Of a stretch of 64,000 bases of DNA, positions 52,354 to 61,008 are shown in pieces (position 1 is the stretch's first letter; each line of letters begins with the position of its first letter). Both the position numbers and the translations under genes were made by a program. The notes beneath the pieces are model-generated. The model was not told the origin of the DNA, ran no database searches, and was given only the letters and a program-made list of their open reading frames with translations. Source of the DNA: Pontibacter virosus (GTDB taxonomy: Bacteria > Bacteroidota > Bacteroidia > Cytophagales > Hymenobacteraceae); NCBI RefSeq assembly GCF_003096355.1, contig NZ_QEKI01000003.1:248001-312000 (forward strand), in the 5' to 3' direction.

Positions 52354-52379
52354 AAAAGCCCGTGCTGATAACACGGGCT
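52354..52379 (-). terminator. Terminator of the DUF3276 gene
   Basis: AGCCCGTG (52357-52364) pairs with CACGGGCT (52372-52379), followed on the reverse strand by TTTTTTTATAC. Confidence 0.85.
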
Positions 52380-52407
52380 CTCGGTCGCTAAACTAAAAAC
52401 GGGGATA

Positions 52408-52764
52408 TTATTCCCACTTAAGTTCTTCATCAAAAGATACCTCGGCACTAGCCACCGGCACCGGTCTCAACTCAGCTTCGGCTGGGTTTTCGAGAGCGGC
52501 AAGCGCCTCTTCTGTCAAAAGTTCGGATTTAACGTGATCGATTGTGCCCTGTAAAGCTTCCATGAACTTCACGAAGTCCTCTTTGTAAAGGAAGATCTTG
52601 TGCTTCTCGTACGAGAATTCATCATCCTTGAACTTGCGCTTGCTCTCTGTGATGGTCACATAGAAGTCATTTGAGCGAGTTGATTTCACATCAAAGAAAT
52701 ACGTTCTCTTCCCTGCTCTCACCCTTTGGGAATAAATTTCTGCTTTGTCGTTGTTCTCTTCCAC
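52408..52764 (-). CDS. Pur-alpha-like / DUF3276 nucleic-acid-binding protein
   Basis: The 118-residue protein has the one-repeat PUR fold: IYSQRVRAGKRTYFFDVKSTRSNDFYVTITESKRKF, and YEKHKIFLYKEDFVKFMEAL. It corresponds to the DUF3276 proteins of Bacteroidota and Borrelia BpuR, which bind single-stranded DNA or RNA. The C-terminus is acidic. The terminator at 52354-52379 lies downstream. Confidence 0.93.
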   Translation of the reverse strand: MEENNDKAEIYSQRVRAGKRTYFFDVKSTRSNDFYVTITESKRKFKDDEFSYEKHKIFLYKEDFVKFMEALQGTIDHVKSELLTEEALAALENPAEAELRPVPVASAEVSFDEELKWE

Positions 52765-52855
52765 CGTGTTATAGACGTTAAATTCAACTTTCTGAACCTA
52801 AAGCTAACATATTGTTCTGATATATAAAAATTTTTGAATTTAAAATTTAGTGCTC

Positions 52856-52888
52856 TTGCAGCCCTGCAGAGAATTAATTCTATATTTG
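52856..52888 (+). promoter_or_regulatory. Bacteroidota promoter for rlpA-DUF58
   Basis: TATATTTG (52881-52888) fits TAnnTTTG, with TTG (52856-52858) 22 bases earlier as the -33 element. Transcription would start near 52895 and the ATG is at 52913. Confidence 0.6.
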
Positions 52889-52912
52889 CCACCGGACCAA
52901 ATATAGTATAGT

Positions 52913-53323
52913 ATGAATTTGTTTTCACTTATACTGGTATTTCTCTTTTCATTCAACTCCGGCACGGCACTGTACTCTGCTGACGGGAAGGCTTCTTACT
53001 ACGCCGACCGCATGCACGGACACCGAACGGCAAATGGCGAGCGCTACGACAAAATGCAGTTGACTGCTGCCCATGCCACCTTGCCGTTCAACACCTTTAT
53101 ACAGGTGACCAATGTGCGCAACGGCAAGACCGTAGTGGTGCGCATCAACGATCGGATGGCACCTAGCCGGCACCGGATCATAGACTTATCGAGGGCTGCA
53201 GCACAGCAGATCGGGCTGATCCGGGAGGGAGTTGCCCCGGTACAACTGCAGGAAGTTGCGGATGATGGGCAACCCGAAATGACCACCGTCGTTTCTGAGA
53301 TAAAGCCGACCGGCAAGAAATAA
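52913..53323 (+). CDS. rlpA: RlpA-like septal-ring lytic transglycosylase
   Basis: The 136-residue product has a signal peptide (LILVFLFSFNSGTALYSA) and the double-psi beta-barrel sequence KASYYADRMHGHRTANGERYDKMQLTAAHATLPFNTFIQVTNVRNGKTVVVRINDRMAPSRHRIIDLS. The HxTANGE, D in INDR and the IDLS segment match RlpA. SPOR domain is absent. Acts in peptidoglycan at the septum. The DUF58 gene starts 14 bases after its stop, in one operon. Confidence 0.9.
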   Translation: MNLFSLILVFLFSFNSGTALYSADGKASYYADRMHGHRTANGERYDKMQLTAAHATLPFNTFIQVTNVRNGKTVVVRINDRMAPSRHRIIDLSRAAAQQIGLIREGVAPVQLQEVADDGQPEMTTVVSEIKPTGKK

Positions 53324-53336
53324 GCCCTATACCTGT

Positions 53337-54248
53337 ATGAAAAAGCCACTCACCCTAGCCGATGTTCAGAAATTTGAGAATATGGAATTTCTGGCAAAGC
53401 AGCTGGTGGAGGGCTTTATTACGGGGCTGCACCAGTCGCCCTACCATGGCTTTTCGGTGGAGTTTTCGGAGCACCGCCTTTACAACAGCGGCGAGAGCAT
53501 CCGCCACATAGACTGGAAGGTATACGCCCGCACCGACAAGCTGTTTGTAAAGCGCTTTGAGGAAGAGACGAACCTGCGCTGCCACATCCTGCTCGATGTT
53601 TCCCCTTCCATGTACTACCCGGTGGAGAATCGCGGGAAACTGACTTTCAGTATACTTTGTGCGGCCGCACTGGCCACGTTGCTTCGGAAGCAGCGCGATG
53701 CCGTGGGTCTGGTGACCTTTGCCGACACTATACGCCAGCAAACGCCCGTGCGGTCTACGGCTTCGCACCTGCATACCCTGTTATTATTGCTCCAAAAGCA
53801 ACTGGAAGAGGCACCCACCCGTGCACAAACTGATGTAGCGTCCGTCATCCATCAAATCGCCCAGCAGATACCCAAGCGCTCGCTGGTGGTGATCCTGAGT
53901 GATATGCTGGGTCAGCACGAGAACAGCGACGCCATTTTTGCAGCCCTGCAGCACCTCAAGCACCAGAAGCACGAAGTGCTGATCTTCCACGTGATGGACC
54001 GCCGCACCGAAGAGGAATTTGACTTTGCCGAACGCCCTTATGTGTTTGTGGATGTGGAGACAGGACAGGAACTGAAGCTGCAGCCATCGCAGGTGAAGGA
54101 GCACTACCGTAACGCCGTGGCCAACTATAAGCGCGAACTGGAACTGAAATGCGGCCAGTACAAGATCGACTTCGTGCCCGTAGATATCAGCGAACCGTTT
54201 GACAAGGTGCTGTACAGCTACCTGGTGAAGCGGGCGAAAGTGCGGTAG
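53337..54248 (+). CDS. DUF58 / VWA-fold protein
   Basis: The 303-residue protein has the DUF58 signature GxxRxIDWKxxAR (SIRHIDWKVYARTDKLFVKRFEEE) and a VWA-like fold (HILLDVSPSMYYP, MIDAS-like D-x-S-x-S). No transmembrane segment is visible. DUF58 proteins are typically linked to MoxR ATPases and Bat proteins, and there is none adjacent here. A role in stress or envelope assembly is possible. It follows rlpA closely. Confidence 0.9.
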   Translation: MKKPLTLADVQKFENMEFLAKQLVEGFITGLHQSPYHGFSVEFSEHRLYNSGESIRHIDWKVYARTDKLFVKRFEEETNLRCHILLDVSPSMYYPVENRGKLTFSILCAAALATLLRKQRDAVGLVTFADTIRQQTPVRSTASHLHTLLLLLQKQLEEAPTRAQTDVASVIHQIAQQIPKRSLVVILSDMLGQHENSDAIFAALQHLKHQKHEVLIFHVMDRRTEEEFDFAERPYVFVDVETGQELKLQPSQVKEHYRNAVANYKRELELKCGQYKIDFVPVDISEPFDKVLYSYLVKRAKVR

Positions 54249-54249
54249 T

Positions 54250-54882
54250 TTAGTCCGGCGAATTATCCAGCGACTGCCATAGGTATTTGCAGGCCACGGT
54301 ACGGTAGGGTCGCCAGTTTTCAGCAATATCGAGCATCCTTGCCTTGAGCGCCCTGCCGTTTTCTTCCAAACCGTAATGACGTTTCATGGCGTTCTGTATA
54401 CCTAAATCATCTACCGGCAACACATCAGACCGTTCTAAAGCAAACATCAGCAGCATCTCTACCGTCCAACGCCCAACGCCTTTGATCTGCGTCAGGTGCT
54501 GGATCAGGGCTTCGTCTTCCATAACATCGATCACGCTGTGCTCTAGATTCCCACCTTGTGCAAAAGCTGCTACATTGCGCACATAGCCAATTTTCTGAAA
54601 TGAAAGCCCTGCACTTCTCAGGGTTTCATCCGGCGTTTCGAGTACCAGGTGAGGATGCGGGTAGCTGTCCGGAAAGAGACCTTTGAAGCGCGCAAAGATA
54701 GTGGCCGCCGCTTTGGTGCTGAGCTGCTGCGACACGATGGCGCTGAGCATTTTAAAGTAAATGTCCTCTGACCGTGAAGATTCCAGCGGCTTTCCATTTC
54801 GTATAATACCTGCCAGTACCGGATCACTTGAAAGCACGGCCATCACTTCAGAAGTCATGTAATCTGGGTATTGCTCACTCAT
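54250..54882 (-). CDS. DNA-3-methyladenine glycosylase, AlkA-like HhH-GPD protein
   Basis: The 210-residue protein has the HhH-GPD hairpin (LTQIKGVGRWTVEMLLMFALERSDVLPVDDLG) with the catalytic Asp in PVDD. It is shorter than AlkA, matching the DNA-3-methyladenine glycosylase 2 family. Removes alkylated bases in base excision repair. Its stop abuts the DUF58 stop (convergent, 1 base apart). Confidence 0.92.
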   Translation of the reverse strand: MSEQYPDYMTSEVMAVLSSDPVLAGIIRNGKPLESSRSEDIYFKMLSAIVSQQLSTKAAATIFARFKGLFPDSYPHPHLVLETPDETLRSAGLSFQKIGYVRNVAAFAQGGNLEHSVIDVMEDEALIQHLTQIKGVGRWTVEMLLMFALERSDVLPVDDLGIQNAMKRHYGLEENGRALKARMLDIAENWRPYRTVACKYLWQSLDNSPD

Positions 54883-54916
54883 GCCTTTAGCTTTAAAAAA
54901 GAAGGTATAACCGAAG

Positions 54917-55957
54917 CTATACCTCCACCTGCTGTTTGTTCAATTTTTGCAATACTCCGAGCACATGCTGCAACATTTCCTCGCTCACATCCAGGTGCGT
55001 CACAAAGCGTATCATCTGCGGTCCGAAACTGCCAGCCCGGATGTTTTGCTCGGCCAGGAGGGCAACGAAATCTGTGTCCTTATACCTGTCATTCAATTTC
55101 AGGATAACAATATTGGTCTCTACCGGCATTACATAATCCACATAATCCGCTTCACGCAGCACCTGCTCTATGACTTTGGCTTTGCGGTGGTCTTCCGCCA
55201 GGCGCGCTACATGGTGATCGAGCGCATAGATGCCAGCCGCTGCCAGGTAACCGCCCTGGCGTATACCGCCACCCAGCACTTTGCGGATGCGACGCGACTT
55301 TTTGATAAATGCTTTGGTGCCGAGCAGCAGCGAGCCCACTGGCGCACCCAGGCCTTTGGAAAGGCAGATCGAGATGCTGTCGAAGTACTTGCCGTATTCC
55401 TGTGGGTTCTCTCCAGAAGCTACCAACGCATTGAAAACACGCGCACCATCCAGGTGCAGGGCAATGCCGTAGCGCTTGCATACCTCAGAAATGGCCGCGA
55501 TCTCAGGCAAGGTATAGTAGGAACCACCCCCTTTGTTGCAAGTATTCTCGAGTGCTACCAGACGGGTAGGAGGGTAGTGGATGTTATCCGGACGAATGTG
55601 CGCCTCTACCTGAGCAGGCGTCATTTTACCGCGTTCACCGTGCACCAGTGCCACCGATGCTCCGGAGTTAAACATGATGCCGCCTCCTTCATACTGGTAA
55701 ATGTGCGCCGTAATGTCGCAGATCACCTCCGTCATCGGCTCGGTGTGTGCTTTGATGGCGATCTGGTTCGTCATGGTACCGGAAGGACAGAAAAGGCCTG
55801 CTTCCATCCCAAACAGGGCAGCGGCTTTCTGCTCGAGGGCATTTATGGTCGGGTCTTCTTCGTACACGTCGTCGCCTACCTGAGCGGCAAACATGGCCTG
55901 CAGCATATCAGGAGTGGGCTTGGTAACGGTATCCGAGCGTAGGTCTGTTATGTTCAT
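54917..55957 (-). CDS. ltaE: Low-specificity L-threonine aldolase, GntG family
   Basis: The 346-residue PLP enzyme has the DLRSDTVTKPT start, GDDVYEEDPTIN, FCPSGTMTNQIAI, HLDGARVFNA and the PLP-Lys region ISICLSKGLGAPVGSLL. Cleaves L-threonine/L-allo-threonine to glycine and acetaldehyde. Monocistronic. Divergent from the small basic protein gene with about 80 bases between. Confidence 0.95.
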   Translation of the reverse strand: MNITDLRSDTVTKPTPDMLQAMFAAQVGDDVYEEDPTINALEQKAAALFGMEAGLFCPSGTMTNQIAIKAHTEPMTEVICDITAHIYQYEGGGIMFNSGASVALVHGERGKMTPAQVEAHIRPDNIHYPPTRLVALENTCNKGGGSYYTLPEIAAISEVCKRYGIALHLDGARVFNALVASGENPQEYGKYFDSISICLSKGLGAPVGSLLLGTKAFIKKSRRIRKVLGGGIRQGGYLAAAGIYALDHHVARLAEDHRKAKVIEQVLREADYVDYVMPVETNIVILKLNDRYKDTDFVALLAEQNIRAGSFGPQMIRFVTHLDVSEEMLQHVLGVLQKLNKQQVEV

Positions 55958-55985
55958 ATCGAATTTGATGCTAGAAATACTTTAC

Positions 55986-56011
55986 TTTGTAAAAATAATA
56001 ACTTACTTTTG
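55986..56011 (+). promoter_or_regulatory. Promoter for the 60-aa basic protein
   Basis: TACTTTTG (56004-56011) matches TAnnTTTG, with TTTG (55986-55989) upstream, 14 bases apart, a little short of the usual 17 or more. Confidence 0.45.
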
Positions 56012-56036
56012 CCCTTCAAATTTAAATTTTGCAACG

Positions 56037-56219
56037 ATGGGAGTTACTAGACTTAAAAGAAAAGACCGTAAGAATAAGGCAAGAGCAAACAACAAGGTTG
56101 CCAGAATTAAGCAATTGCTTTTGACACCAGTTATCAAGAACGTGGACATGGACGAGCTGCGTGCTCAGTTCGGTGAAGCGCCAAAGAACAAGAAGGAAGA
56201 AGAAGCTTCTGCTGAGTAG
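56037..56219 (+). CDS. Conserved small basic protein (60 aa), unknown
   Basis: I take the ATG at 56037, not the earlier frame, giving 60 residues: MGVTRLKRKDRKNKARANNK... then a helix ending in acidic EEEASAE. The N-terminal 25 residues contain about 11 Lys or Arg. It is probably a nucleic acid- or ribosome-binding protein by charge. The upstream promoter-like element and a strong terminator downstream indicate a dedicated transcript. I recall similar proteins in other Cytophagales, with no function given. Confidence 0.8.
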   Translation: MGVTRLKRKDRKNKARANNKVARIKQLLLTPVIKNVDMDELRAQFGEAPKNKKEEEASAE

Positions 56220-56294
56220 TCTTTTACGGCAAAGTAAAACCATCTGCCTGCCAACGCTGTGAAAGCTGCGGGTGGCGGGTTTTCCGAAGACTTC

Positions 56295-56328
56295 AAAGTG
56301 TGCTTGCACCAGCAGGCACGCTTTTTTT
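56295..56328 (+). terminator. Intrinsic terminator of the small basic protein gene
   Basis: AAAGTGTGCTTGC (56295-56307) pairs with GCAGGCACGCTTT (56312-56324), two G-U pairs, loop ACCA, followed by T-run to 56328. Confidence 0.85.
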
Positions 56329-56824
56329 ATGCCCTTTTGCCCAGCTCGATCACCTGCAGGTCGCGCACCTTTCCCGCTTCTATTGAGAAGCGCACCATCG
56401 TGCGCACCTTGTGAAAGCCGTGCATACCAGCCGCCCCCGGATTGATGTGCAACAGGTTGTTCAGGCTTTTGTCAGGCATTACTTTCAGGATGTGCGAGTG
56501 ACCGGTGATGAAAAGGCCCGGCGGGTTTGCCCTGATCTGATCTCGGATATCCGGATGGTATTTGCCCGGGTAGCCCCCGATATGCGTCATGAGCACGTCC
56601 AGCCCGTTGGCCTCGAAGCGCAGTACCTTTGGGTATAGCACCCGGATGTCCTGCCCGTCGATGTTGCCGTACACGCCCCGAAGGGGGGCCACCTCGCTGA
56701 GACGCTCCGCCACCCGGGCAGTGCCGAAATCACCGGCGTGCCAGATCTCGTCCCGGTCGCCCAGCAGGCGCAGGATCTGATCGTCTACGTAGTCGTGCGT
56801 GTCAGAGAGGAGGCCTATTTTCAT
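56327..56824 (-). CDS. YfcE/MJ0936-type metallophosphoesterase
   Basis: The 165-residue protein has LLSDTHD (metal ligands Asp8, His10), HAGDFG, YGNID, THIGGYP and ITGHSH motifs. It is the short phosphodiesterase type (YfcE). Its natural substrate is uncertain. Cytoplasmic. Its stop lies at the end of the terminator of the convergent small gene. Confidence 0.92.
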   Translation of the reverse strand: MKIGLLSDTHDYVDDQILRLLGDRDEIWHAGDFGTARVAERLSEVAPLRGVYGNIDGQDIRVLYPKVLRFEANGLDVLMTHIGGYPGKYHPDIRDQIRANPPGLFITGHSHILKVMPDKSLNNLLHINPGAAGMHGFHKVRTMVRFSIEAGKVRDLQVIELGKRA

Positions 56825-56902
56825 GCTATACCTTTAAAAAAGTCTTTTGATCGCTGGTAGAATTCCTTTGTCCTTTGTCAAAAGCCCTTTTGTCTTGTAC
56901 AA

Positions 56903-57541
56903 TTATACCTTCCAGGTTTCCGGTGACTGGCGCCATTCAGCCAGCGTTGGCATGGCCGATTCCGGGATGTACCCGTTTTGCATGGCCGCTTCCGTCAGCG
57001 CCTGGTAATCGCTCAGGGAGTGCAGCGGTATACCTGCCTCTTTAAAATTGTTTTCTGCCACCGTAAAACCATACGTGAAAATGGCTGCCATACCGATCAC
57101 ATTGCCGCCCGCTGAACGTACGGCCTCGGCTGCCTTCAGCGAACTTCCGCCTGTCGAGATCAAATCTTCCACCATCACCACTTTCTGACCCGAAATTAAT
57201 TTGCCTTCAATCTGGTTGGCCATACCATGACTTTTTGGTTGCGGCCGTACATACAGAAAGGGCATTTCGAGCAGATCGGCCACGAGTACACCCTGCGCTA
57301 TACCTGCCGTGGCCACGCCTGCAATGGCTTCGGCCTCCGGAAAGTTTTGCCGGATCATGTCTGCCAACTGCTGCTTGATGTAGCTCCGGATGTAGGGGAA
57401 GGATAACGTTACGCGGTTGTCGCAGTAAATGGGCGAATTCCAGCCGGAGCTCCATTTAAAAGGCTGCTCTGGTCTCAATTTCACGGCCTCGGTTTCCAGC
57501 AGGAAAGAGGCTACCTGGTGTGCTGTCGTCTGATTATCCAT
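56903..57541 (-). CDS. pyrE: Orotate phosphoribosyltransferase
   Basis: ATG at 57541 (MDNQTTAHQVASFLLE) gives 212 residues, as in the family; upstream frame is unlikely. It has the PRPP motif VVMVEDLISTGGSS, SGWNSPIYCDNR and PQPKSHGMANQIEG. Converts orotate and PRPP to OMP in pyrimidine synthesis. Divergent from the Nudix gene with about 110 bases between. Confidence 0.96.
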   Translation of the reverse strand: MDNQTTAHQVASFLLETEAVKLRPEQPFKWSSGWNSPIYCDNRVTLSFPYIRSYIKQQLADMIRQNFPEAEAIAGVATAGIAQGVLVADLLEMPFLYVRPQPKSHGMANQIEGKLISGQKVVMVEDLISTGGSSLKAAEAVRSAGGNVIGMAAIFTYGFTVAENNFKEAGIPLHSLSDYQALTEAAMQNGYIPESAMPTLAEWRQSPETWKV

Positions 57542-57650
57542 GGCCGAATTTAAGAAATATTTCCCCTTTTTGGCGACCTGTATTTTCTTTACAGCGAAAT
57601 ATTGATTGATTTGTGTAAATTTCAAGCCTGATATACGAGCACCTTTCCCT

Positions 57651-58331
57651 ATGAACGTTTTCATTAACGATATTCCGCTTATCATCAAAAAGTCAAACGA
57701 GAAGGTATACCGTCATCACTACGACCTGGTGCTCGATGCTGACAACCATTTTACGTCTAAGGATCTGGTGGGGGATGTGATGATCAAACGGGCTGACGCA
57801 CAATTAATTGACCGTATAATCAGGTTGATGGAAGTGAAGAAGCTGAAAAAGCTGAATTCACTTACGCTGGTAGCCAATAAGAAAAAGCAACTGATCGAGC
57901 ACCTGAAGGACCAGTTCAAGATCGTGAAGGCCGGTGGCGGACTGGTGCTGAAAGACGGCAAGATCCTGATGATTTACCGCCTGGGTGTATGGGATCTGCC
58001 AAAAGGGAAGCTGGATAAAGGCGAGAAGTCGCAGGATGGAGCTATACGGGAGGTAGAAGAGGAGTGCAACATAACGGTACAGGTGTTGCGCAAACTCCCG
58101 AAAACCTGGCATTCCTATGCCTATAAGGGCAAAAAGATCCTCAAGAAGACGAGTTGGTACCTGATGCAATGCAGCGACGACAGCCTGATGAAACCTCAAG
58201 CCGAGGAGTTTATTGAAGAAGTGCGTTGGATGACGCCTGAAGAGGCCATGGAAGTGTTACCAAAAGCCTATACCTCCATCGCTTTTATTGTGCGGGAATA
58301 TCTCCAATCTCTGAAATCTGGAAAGGTATAA
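57651..58331 (+). CDS. Nudix hydrolase with N-terminal extension
   Basis: ATG at 57651 gives 226 residues. The N-terminal ~100 residues are not Nudix, and the second half has the Nudix box GKLDKGEKSQDGAIREVEEECN followed by FVREYLQSL. Substrate unknown. The gene's end overlaps coaD by 47 bases (convergent). Confidence 0.9.
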   Translation: MNVFINDIPLIIKKSNEKVYRHHYDLVLDADNHFTSKDLVGDVMIKRADAQLIDRIIRLMEVKKLKKLNSLTLVANKKKQLIEHLKDQFKIVKAGGGLVLKDGKILMIYRLGVWDLPKGKLDKGEKSQDGAIREVEEECNITVQVLRKLPKTWHSYAYKGKKILKKTSWYLMQCSDDSLMKPQAEEFIEEVRWMTPEEAMEVLPKAYTSIAFIVREYLQSLKSGKV

Positions 58332-58764
58332 AATCATCCACGTTTCCTCCGAAACGGTGAATCTCACGGATGATGGTGGAACTGATGGCCGCCAGAGCCG
58401 GTGAGGTGATCAGGAAAACAGTCTCCAGTTCCGGGTTAATGTGACGGTTAGCCTGGGCGATCGTATTTTCATATTCGAAGTCAGTCGTATTGCGCAGTCC
58501 GCGCAGTAAAAATGTAGCCCCCACTTCCCGCGCAAACTCTGCCGTCAGCCCTTTGTAAGGCTGCGCCTGTATGTTAGGCTGGTCCTTAAACACCCCATTG
58601 ATCACCTCCACCATTTTGTCTACCGGAATGTAGCGCTGCTTGCTGCTGTTATTCCCTATGGCAATGATGATCTCATCAAACATCTTGGAACCACGCAACA
58701 CCACATCCAGGTGGCCATTGGTAAATGGGTCAAACGATCCGGGAAATATAGCGGTTCTTTTCAT
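58285..58764 (-). CDS. coaD: Phosphopantetheine adenylyltransferase
   Basis: The 159-residue product has FPGSFDPFTNGHLDVVLRG (TxGH-type), LLRGLRNTTDFEYENTIAQAN, and the ISSTIIREI motif (ISSTxxR). Fourth step of CoA synthesis. Convergent with the Nudix gene, overlapping by 47 bases. Confidence 0.97.
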   Translation of the reverse strand: MKRTAIFPGSFDPFTNGHLDVVLRGSKMFDEIIIAIGNNSSKQRYIPVDKMVEVINGVFKDQPNIQAQPYKGLTAEFAREVGATFLLRGLRNTTDFEYENTIAQANRHINPELETVFLITSPALAAISSTIIREIHRFGGNVDDFIPFQISEIGDIPAQ

Positions 58765-58952
58765 TTTTGATTGAGTGATTTAGCGAATGAGTGAGTTGGT
58801 TGATGGTTGAAAGGCTAAATTGTTATAGGGCTTATCTTAAAGCAAGTTGAATTACAGTGCATGGAGGTTGCTTCATGAAGGGTACGATTGCACAGCGGGT
58901 CAATGCTTAAGAATACTAACAATTCAACCATCAACAATTTAAATAATTTATA

Positions 58953-59840
58953 CTACTCACAAAAATGTAAGCTGAACAGTTCGAAATAGCGGTGTTCGAA
59001 TAGGTCATCGAACTTGTAGCTGTAGCCTACGTCAGTAGGGCGTTTGCCGAAGCGTACCTGCCGGATGTATTTTTTGAGTATGTTGAAGAGGCTGGAATCC
59101 GGGGTGATGTCGCCCCAGGCCGTAATGGTTTCCTGCTCCGGGTTCATCTTCTGCTCCTGCATCACAAAAATAACGAAGTAGATAAAGTCTTCGGGGCTCA
59201 GGTAATGGAACACGTTACAGAACTGCAGCCCATTTTCGTCTATCACGAGCACGGTTACATAATTACGCTCGACATAGAGGTGCATGGTGCGGCCCGCCTT
59301 GCGGTCTGACTGGTGTAGCAGGCTTTTGATCAGTGCGCTGGTCTGGTGCGTGAACCGAACAGGGCGCTCCGGGAAAAGGCTTTGGGCCATGCGGTAGAGT
59401 ACACCATCGATGGCGAAAATATTCACTGCATCCAATCCGAACGTGCGGTTGTAGAGGATGACATGCTGCTGTGGGTCGAGGTTGCTATGCAGCCGCAGGT
59501 AGTCTTCCTGATGCGCCGGATCAAAGAGCGTTTCCGGTACGAGGGTAAAGAACTGGTTGCTGACACTGACGCGAATGTCGAGCCAGCGTTGCTCCTGCAG
59601 GATGGGGCTTTGGTCGGCAATAAGGCGCAACTGCTCGGCTATCTGAAGCGGCGTAAATACTGTGATAAGCTCGTAATCCTCGAGGGCCACAAACTTGTTG
59701 CGCTCTACATCTACTACGGCTAGGCGCATGGCTTTTGAGCTGACAGCAATATAGAGATTACAATTGCCTGCCTGCGAAAGCTTAAAAGCCTCATCCTGTA
59801 GTTGGTAGGATAGCCGAAAGTGCGTGTTAATGGTCGTCAA
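58953..59840 (-). CDS. DUF3822 family protein
   Basis: The 295-residue product starts with TTG (59838-59840, the strand is reversed). No in-frame ATG lies near. It matches DUF3822 of Bacteroidota, an ASKHA-like fold (LRLHSNLDPQQHVILYNRTFGLDAVNIFAIDG). It lies at the coaD end in many Bacteroidota genomes, possibly with it. Function unknown to me. Confidence 0.8.
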   Translation of the reverse strand: MTTINTHFRLSYQLQDEAFKLSQAGNCNLYIAVSSKAMRLAVVDVERNKFVALEDYELITVFTPLQIAEQLRLIADQSPILQEQRWLDIRVSVSNQFFTLVPETLFDPAHQEDYLRLHSNLDPQQHVILYNRTFGLDAVNIFAIDGVLYRMAQSLFPERPVRFTHQTSALIKSLLHQSDRKAGRTMHLYVERNYVTVLVIDENGLQFCNVFHYLSPEDFIYFVIFVMQEQKMNPEQETITAWGDITPDSSLFNILKKYIRQVRFGKRPTDVGYSYKFDDLFEHRYFELFSLHFCE

Positions 59841-59905
59841 GGTATAGGAGCTCCGGTTGATAGTATATTGCGCTATGCAAGTATACTAAAAATCTAGTAA
59901 AAGGA

Positions 59906-60394
59906 TCATGCCTGCACAAAGCGATGTGGCAGGCCGAACAGATCGTCCAGCGAAAACAGGTAATGGAGTATGCTGTGTTTGTCAGCCAAAGGAATCTGGC
60001 GTATTTCTTCGAGGCTCAGAAAAGCGACTTCTTCGATCAGTTGCTGTTCCGCACTTGCCTCTGGATCTATACCTCTTACCAGTTCGCCACCTATCACTTC
60101 CAGCTCAAAGAACAGCTCTACAGCCTGAAGCGGCTTCTCCAGGAATTCATTTACAAACAGGAAGCGCTTCACTTTTGTATGCAAACCAGTTTCTTCCAGC
60201 ACTTCGCGCACCAGGCAGGCTTCCACGGTTTCGCCGTACTGCAGCCCGCCGCCGGGCGGTGCCCAGAAAGCGACATTGTTAAGCGTTGGCTGGTGGCGCA
60301 CAAGTAGGAGTTTATTGTCCTGCAGGCAAATGCCGCACACGCGCAGCCTTACTTTACCGGCATAGGCGGCGGCATTGGGGTTTAGTGTGTTCAT
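59906..60394 (-). CDS. Nudix hydrolase
   Basis: The 162-residue product has the Nudix box GGGLQYGETVEACLVREVLEETGL and APPGGGLQYGE. Substrates cannot be told. Divergent from the thioesterase gene, 37 bases between starts. Confidence 0.93.
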   Translation of the reverse strand: MNTLNPNAAAYAGKVRLRVCGICLQDNKLLLVRHQPTLNNVAFWAPPGGGLQYGETVEACLVREVLEETGLHTKVKRFLFVNEFLEKPLQAVELFFELEVIGGELVRGIDPEASAEQQLIEEVAFLSLEEIRQIPLADKHSILHYLFSLDDLFGLPHRFVQA

Positions 60395-60431
60395 GTTTGC
60401 GATAGCGGGGTATAGGTGGTAAATTTACAAA

Positions 60432-60887
60432 ATGATTCAGACCTACAACCCCGATTTTCGGGCGGATATAAAAGAAAAACTGGAGCGCCAGGAGTTTATG
60501 AAGCTCATGGGCTTTGAAGTAACCAAAATAGAAGTGGGCAGGGTAGAGGGCGAACTGCTGCTGGAACAGAAGCACAAGCAGCACAAGGGCTTCGCGCACG
60601 GCGGCGTTATCGCGACGCTAGCCGATATTGTGGCGGGCTTTGCCGCCGTAAGTCTGGTGCCGAAGGGGCACCACGTAGTAACAGCCGAGATCAAAGTGTC
60701 CTACTTCCATCCGGGTGTGGGCGACAAGCTGCTTGCCAAGGGCTATGTGCTGAAGCAGGGACGTAAACTTAATTTCTGTGAAGCCGAGGTATACGTGGTA
60801 AAAGATGCCCAGGAGCCCCTTCTGATTGCTAAAGCCAGCGCCTCCATGGCCAACATTGCACCAAGTGAGTTAAAAGTTGAGAGTTAA
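60432..60887 (+). CDS. PaaI-family acyl-CoA thioesterase
   Basis: The 151-residue hotdog-fold protein has HKGFAHGGVIATLADIVAGFAAVS (catalytic HGG motif), AEIKVSYFHPG and the C-terminal SASMANIA. Likely hydrolyses short-chain acyl-CoA. Its final residues SELKVES come from the 5' copy of the inverted repeat at 60867. Confidence 0.92.
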   Translation: MIQTYNPDFRADIKEKLERQEFMKLMGFEVTKIEVGRVEGELLLEQKHKQHKGFAHGGVIATLADIVAGFAAVSLVPKGHHVVTAEIKVSYFHPGVGDKLLAKGYVLKQGRKLNFCEAEVYVVKDAQEPLLIAKASASMANIAPSELKVES

Positions 60888-61002
60888 AAGTTTAAAGTGA
60901 GAGGTATAAGATCTATCCTATGCGAATGATCCATGCTTTATTTTTCCATCTTTAAAATGAAACACTTCTAACTTTTAACTCATAACTTTCAACTCTTAAC
61001 TC
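60867..61002. repeat. Inverted GAGTTAAAAGTT repeat flanking the spacer
   Basis: GAGTTAAAAGTTGAGAGTTAAAAGTT (60867-60892) and its near-complement (60970-61002) flank a 77-base spacer. The left copy overlaps the last codons of the thioesterase. Low-complexity repeats of this GTTGA type are common in spacers of this phylum. Confidence 0.6.
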
Positions 61003-61008
61003 CTAAAA

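Noticed and set aside
54947..55942. Forward 331-codon frame opposite the threonine aldolase
   Set aside because: Mirror frame of ltaE, whose PLP motifs are on the other strand.
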